In this document: positions 6,475 to 8,560 of the stretch, in pieces
How the letters are laid out: each line of letters opens with the position of its first letter
Numbering within the stretch: position 1 is the first letter of the stretch
Assembly: GCA_002697705.1 (NCBI GenBank)
Contig: NZXL01000015.1
Coordinates: 7,511 to 16,070, forward strand
Reading direction: 5' to 3'
Source: Methanobacteriota archaeon
Lineage (GTDB): Archaea; Thermoplasmatota; Poseidoniia; Poseidoniales; Poseidoniaceae
Length of the DNA stretch: 8,560 nucleotides
Made by a program: the position numbers and the translations under genes
The notes under the pieces: generated by a model
The model's input: the letters and a program-made list of their open reading frames with translations, nothing else
The model's database searches: none
What the model was told of the DNA's origin: nothing

Positions 6475-6488
6475 AATATGATGTGGGC

Positions 6489-7685
6489 TTAGGAGCGACC
6501 TCCTCTGCCCATGTCGATGGTTAGTTGCATTCTGATTACTGCAACCTCATCGGGGGATAGACGTTCCACGAATGGAACCTTGGCCGTGGTATAACCCGGA
6601 GGTAACCACGGAGTGAGTACGATATCTGAGAGTGGTTCCATAGAACGATTTTGCGCACGGATTGTAACCATTATCTCTCCAGAGCGCATTTCATAACCTG
6701 TAGAAACCGCTAATTTACGAGACAATGGTATTTCATCAGCACCAAATCTCTCAGCGGATTTAATGTCGAATCTAAGTGGAAGATTGCCACCAGGCGCGAT
6801 AATTGGAAGGTCTACTGAGTTCGGTTCAGAATACCATCCTTCCGGAACAGGAGGTGATAATCTCATTGAAGGCATTGCAATTGGCCCGTCATTGATCAAC
6901 CTAACAAGTAAGACACCTGTGTCACCACCTGCTGGCCATCTAGTATCTACTCCAAGCCAAAAGTGTCGGAAAAAGAACGGATTTAGAGTAGATGTATTGC
7001 CGCCAATCAAATCGTCAACCAAGTATTCAACTTCGTTTGCTGCTTGACTGACATCTCCTATTTCGGCAGCAGAAGTAGCATTTCTTAATCTCAAAAGTAT
7101 ATTTTCAACTTCATCTTTCTCGACTTTCTTTTCCTTTAGCAGACGGTGTAGCATAGCAATACTGCGCCTTAGATAAAGGACATCTTCCTCGAGGTTAACA
7201 AGTGCTTGTTCCGCCTTGAAAACACTCTTTTTAGCACGACTTAATTTGTGCATAGAGAGGTACTTCTTGGCTTCCATTATATCTATCTCTGTTGCAGCAA
7301 GCGAGTTAGTATCCTCTTGGATAACACTTTGAACTATGTTTTCAAGATTGTTGGAAGCATTACGAATACGTTCATTCGAATTTTCAGGAGCAGGTGTTGT
7401 TTCTTCGATTTCTTGGTGAACATTTTCTTCTACCACAGATTCCTCTTCTACTACTTCTTCTACTACTACTTCTTCTACTTCTTCTTCGGTTTCATCAGTT
7501 TTGTTTAACTCGCTAAATTCAACAGCATCTTCATCTATTTCGTCCTCAACATAGTCACTGCTAACCGACGGTTTATCGTATAGTTCTGTAAATTCCAAAG
7601 TCTCTTGTTCGTCCACATTCTGCTCTTCTTCTTGACCAGGAACTATGATGTCATCAATATCTATATCTTCGACTTCAGGCATCAT
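6489..7685 (-). CDS. Unrecognised acidic protein with helical middle and Ig-like C-terminus
   Basis: I do not recognise this protein as any classical Fla/Arl component. It has 398 residues, no signal peptide and no membrane segment. Residues 1-100 are very acidic and probably disordered, with two similar short motifs (LEFTELYDK at 30-38 and VEFSELNKT at 55-63) and an EEVVVEEVVEEE tract. Residues about 105-226 are helical, with repeating amphipathic segments such as AKKYLSMHKLSRAKKSVFKA, likely a coiled coil or helical hairpin. After NPFFFRHFWLG a beta-rich region (about 243-390) contains VRLINDGPIAMPSMRLSPPV, PEGWYSEP and LPLRFDI, reminiscent of NEW3/CARDB-type Ig folds, here apparently cytoplasmic. 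It overlaps the upstream gene by 11 bp and precedes flaB1 by 66 bp, so it probably works with the membrane protein upstream. Starts at 7685 (chosen) or 7682 are both possible. Confidence 0.75.
   Translation of the reverse strand: MMPEVEDIDIDDIIVPGQEEEQNVDEQETLEFTELYDKPSVSSDYVEDEIDEDAVEFSELNKTDETEEEVEEVVVEEVVEEESVVEENVHQEIEETTPAPENSNERIRNASNNLENIVQSVIQEDTNSLAATEIDIMEAKKYLSMHKLSRAKKSVFKAEQALVNLEEDVLYLRRSIAMLHRLLKEKKVEKDEVENILLRLRNATSAAEIGDVSQAANEVEYLVDDLIGGNTSTLNPFFFRHFWLGVDTRWPAGGDTGVLLVRLINDGPIAMPSMRLSPPVPEGWYSEPNSVDLPIIAPGGNLPLRFDIKSAERFGADEIPLSRKLAVSTGYEMRSGEIMVTIRAQNRSMEPLSDIVLTPWLPPGYTTAKVPFVERLSPDEVAVIRMQLTIDMGRGGRS
7440..7490. repeat. Trinucleotide-like low-complexity tract
   Basis: Plus-strand TTC, TAC and CTT triplets repeat through this stretch, encoding the Glu/Val-rich tract near residues 66-82 of the acidic protein. 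In-frame gain or loss of triplets would change tract length without breaking the frame. Confidence 0.6.
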
Positions 7686-8560
7686 CTCTCACCTCCTCGT
7701 CGCTAAGTATTGCATCGATATTCAAGTTATCTAGCATATTGGAATCTGGTATTGTCGATAAATCATCGAATATTTCACTTAGGTCGATCCCTTCATTAGC
7801 CAAATCATTGAGTAATCGGGCAGGGTCACTAAGATCTCTTTCAATACGTGTTGCTTTGACTTCAATATCAGTCAGTCTTCCATACAGGCCACCATAAAGG
7901 CTGTCTGCTCTTTTAACTAGAATCCAAACCCCGATAGTCACTATACCCACATATCCGCCTAGAGAAACAAGGTTAGATTTATCCATTTCAAGTTGAGGAG
8001 GAATTCCAAGAACAACTCCTAACATCCCAAGGAGTGGAAGTGAGAGAATTATTCTTAGTTGTCTACGGCTGTCAGCAAGAGCTTGGAAATGGTCGGCATA
8101 AAGGGTTGAAACACCCTTACGTGCTCTTTGATAGTCTTCATGTATCAATCTAAATTCATCTGTGCTATTCCAAGTCATCTTCCAAACCATCAAGGCGGCA
8201 ACTAACAATACAAATGGTCCCCAGAATAGAATATTGATCAAGTGGAAGGCAAATCCTAATCCTAAGATTCCAGAATAAACTGCGAATAATCTAAACTTCT
8301 CGTTCTGGCCGGTTAAACGACCAAGAATTAGAGATAGAAGTGTGAAAACGACAAATGCTACGAAACTTGATGATTGGTCTGGAGACCAAGAGTATACTTC
8401 ATCTTCGTAAACTAGTCTGTCATTTCCAACTACATTCTTTGATAACAATGATGTCTCTAAATCAATAACACAAGTGCCGTCAATAGATTGCGCCCACCAA
8501 TCTATCTTTTCAGTAGTCAAATTCCATTCAACTGTGATTTCTTCATCTGGACCTAGTTGA
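7675..8560 (-). CDS. Unrecognised multi-span membrane protein with outside beta domain and acidic tail, 5' end outside window
   Basis: I cannot name this protein. The frame is open to the right edge, so 294 C-terminal residues are visible. A TTG at 8520 has been a possible start, but coding continues upstream as LGPDEEITVEWNLTTEKIDW, which looks like the end of a CARDB/Ig-type domain, so the TTG is probably internal. After this outside region come about five hydrophobic segments (visible residues roughly 65-81, 88-108, 113-127, 168-186, 197-216), with a basic, helical loop (about 130-167) between the third and fourth. The C-terminal 75 residues are charged, largely acidic and probably cytoplasmic, with DLSEIFDDL and LNIDAILSDEE. 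The end overlaps the next gene by 11 bp and carries its ribosome binding site. It could be a motor-associated membrane protein, a sensor or an unrelated operon neighbour; the context only suggests co-expression with the archaellum. Confidence 0.72.
   Translation of the reverse strand, partial: QLGPDEEITVEWNLTTEKIDWWAQSIDGTCVIDLETSLLSKNVVGNDRLVYEDEVYSWSPDQSSSFVAFVVFTLLSLILGRLTGQNEKFRLFAVYSGILGLGFAFHLINILFWGPFVLLVAALMVWKMTWNSTDEFRLIHEDYQRARKGVSTLYADHFQALADSRRQLRIILSLPLLGMLGVVLGIPPQLEMDKSNLVSLGGYVGIVTIGVWILVKRADSLYGGLYGRLTDIEVKATRIERDLSDPARLLNDLANEGIDLSEIFDDLSTIPDSNMLDNLNIDAILSDEEVRDDA
7688..7698 (-). promoter_or_regulatory. Ribosome binding site embedded in the end of the membrane-protein gene
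   Basis: The sense strand reads GAGGAGGTGAG before the ATG at 7685 and encodes the EEVR of the upstream protein tail. The same eleven bases precede flaH. Confidence 0.7.

Noticed and set aside
6475..6485. CATATT as a TATA box for a separate archaellin promoter
   Set aside because: It is a poor match to the archaeal TATA box and lacks a clear BRE element; a separate promoter cannot be supported from the sequence alone.
7440..7490. TTC/TAC tract as a CRISPR or functional tandem repeat array
   Set aside because: Units are irregular triplets explained by Glu and Val codons of an acidic protein tract.
8518..8520. TTG at 8520 as the start of the membrane-protein gene
   Set aside because: The frame stays open to the window edge and the upstream codons read as part of an outside domain; no ribosome binding site precedes the TTG.

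Overview
The window is almost entirely one strand-uniform archaeal archaellum (archaeal flagellum) operon, read on the minus strand from the right edge to the left edge. The archaeal assignment rests on archaellin-type class III signal peptides, the gene order flaB-flaB-flaD/E-flaF-flaG-flaH-flaI-flaJ, a FlaI-type ATPase and Shine-Dalgarno motifs complementary to the archaeal 16S end. The modest G+C content, the acidic proteins and the mixed extracellular-domain/membrane protein upstream suggest a planktonic euryarchaeon such as Marine Group II (Poseidoniia). That lineage call is inference, not proof.

Layout in transcription order: (1) 8560-7675, the 3' part of a membrane protein with a probable extracellular beta domain, about five membrane segments and an acidic cytoplasmic tail; its 5' end lies outside the window. 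(2) 7685-6489, a soluble protein with an acidic disordered N-terminus, a helical middle and an Ig-like C-terminus. It overlaps gene 1 by 11 bp. (3) A 66-bp leader with a GC-rich hairpin and A-tracts. (4) 6422-5886 and 5889-5323, two archaellins, the second starting at TTG in a 4-bp overlap. (5) 5322-5275, a spacer with a 12-bp RNA hairpin. (6) 5274-4417, a single divergent FlaD/E-type protein. (7) 4415-3774 FlaF, 3763-3263 FlaG, 3273-2539 FlaH, 2527-809 FlaI, 797-<1 FlaJ (cut by the left edge).

The genes fit together as a machine. The archaellins form the filament. FlaF and FlaG are pseudoperiplasmic stator-like proteins, FlaJ is the membrane platform, FlaI the assembly/rotation ATPase, FlaH its regulatory partner, and FlaD/E the cytoplasmic ring/adaptor protein that elsewhere links to chemotaxis. 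The two upstream genes are not part of the classical fla/arl set and are the best candidates for something undescribed. Other unusual points are an extra repeat-type beta domain inside FlaF, a sense-strand-specific hairpin separating filament genes from motor genes, archaellin processing sites without basic residues, paired cysteines, no N-glycosylation sequons in the mature archaellins, and Shine-Dalgarno sequences built into the ends of upstream genes.

There is no stretch above 300 bases without a gene. I saw no tRNA, rRNA, CRISPR or insertion sequence. Some automatic gene starts (TTG 2542, GTG 4427, 5316, TTG 8520) were moved because a strong ribosome binding site points to another start or because the frame stays open.
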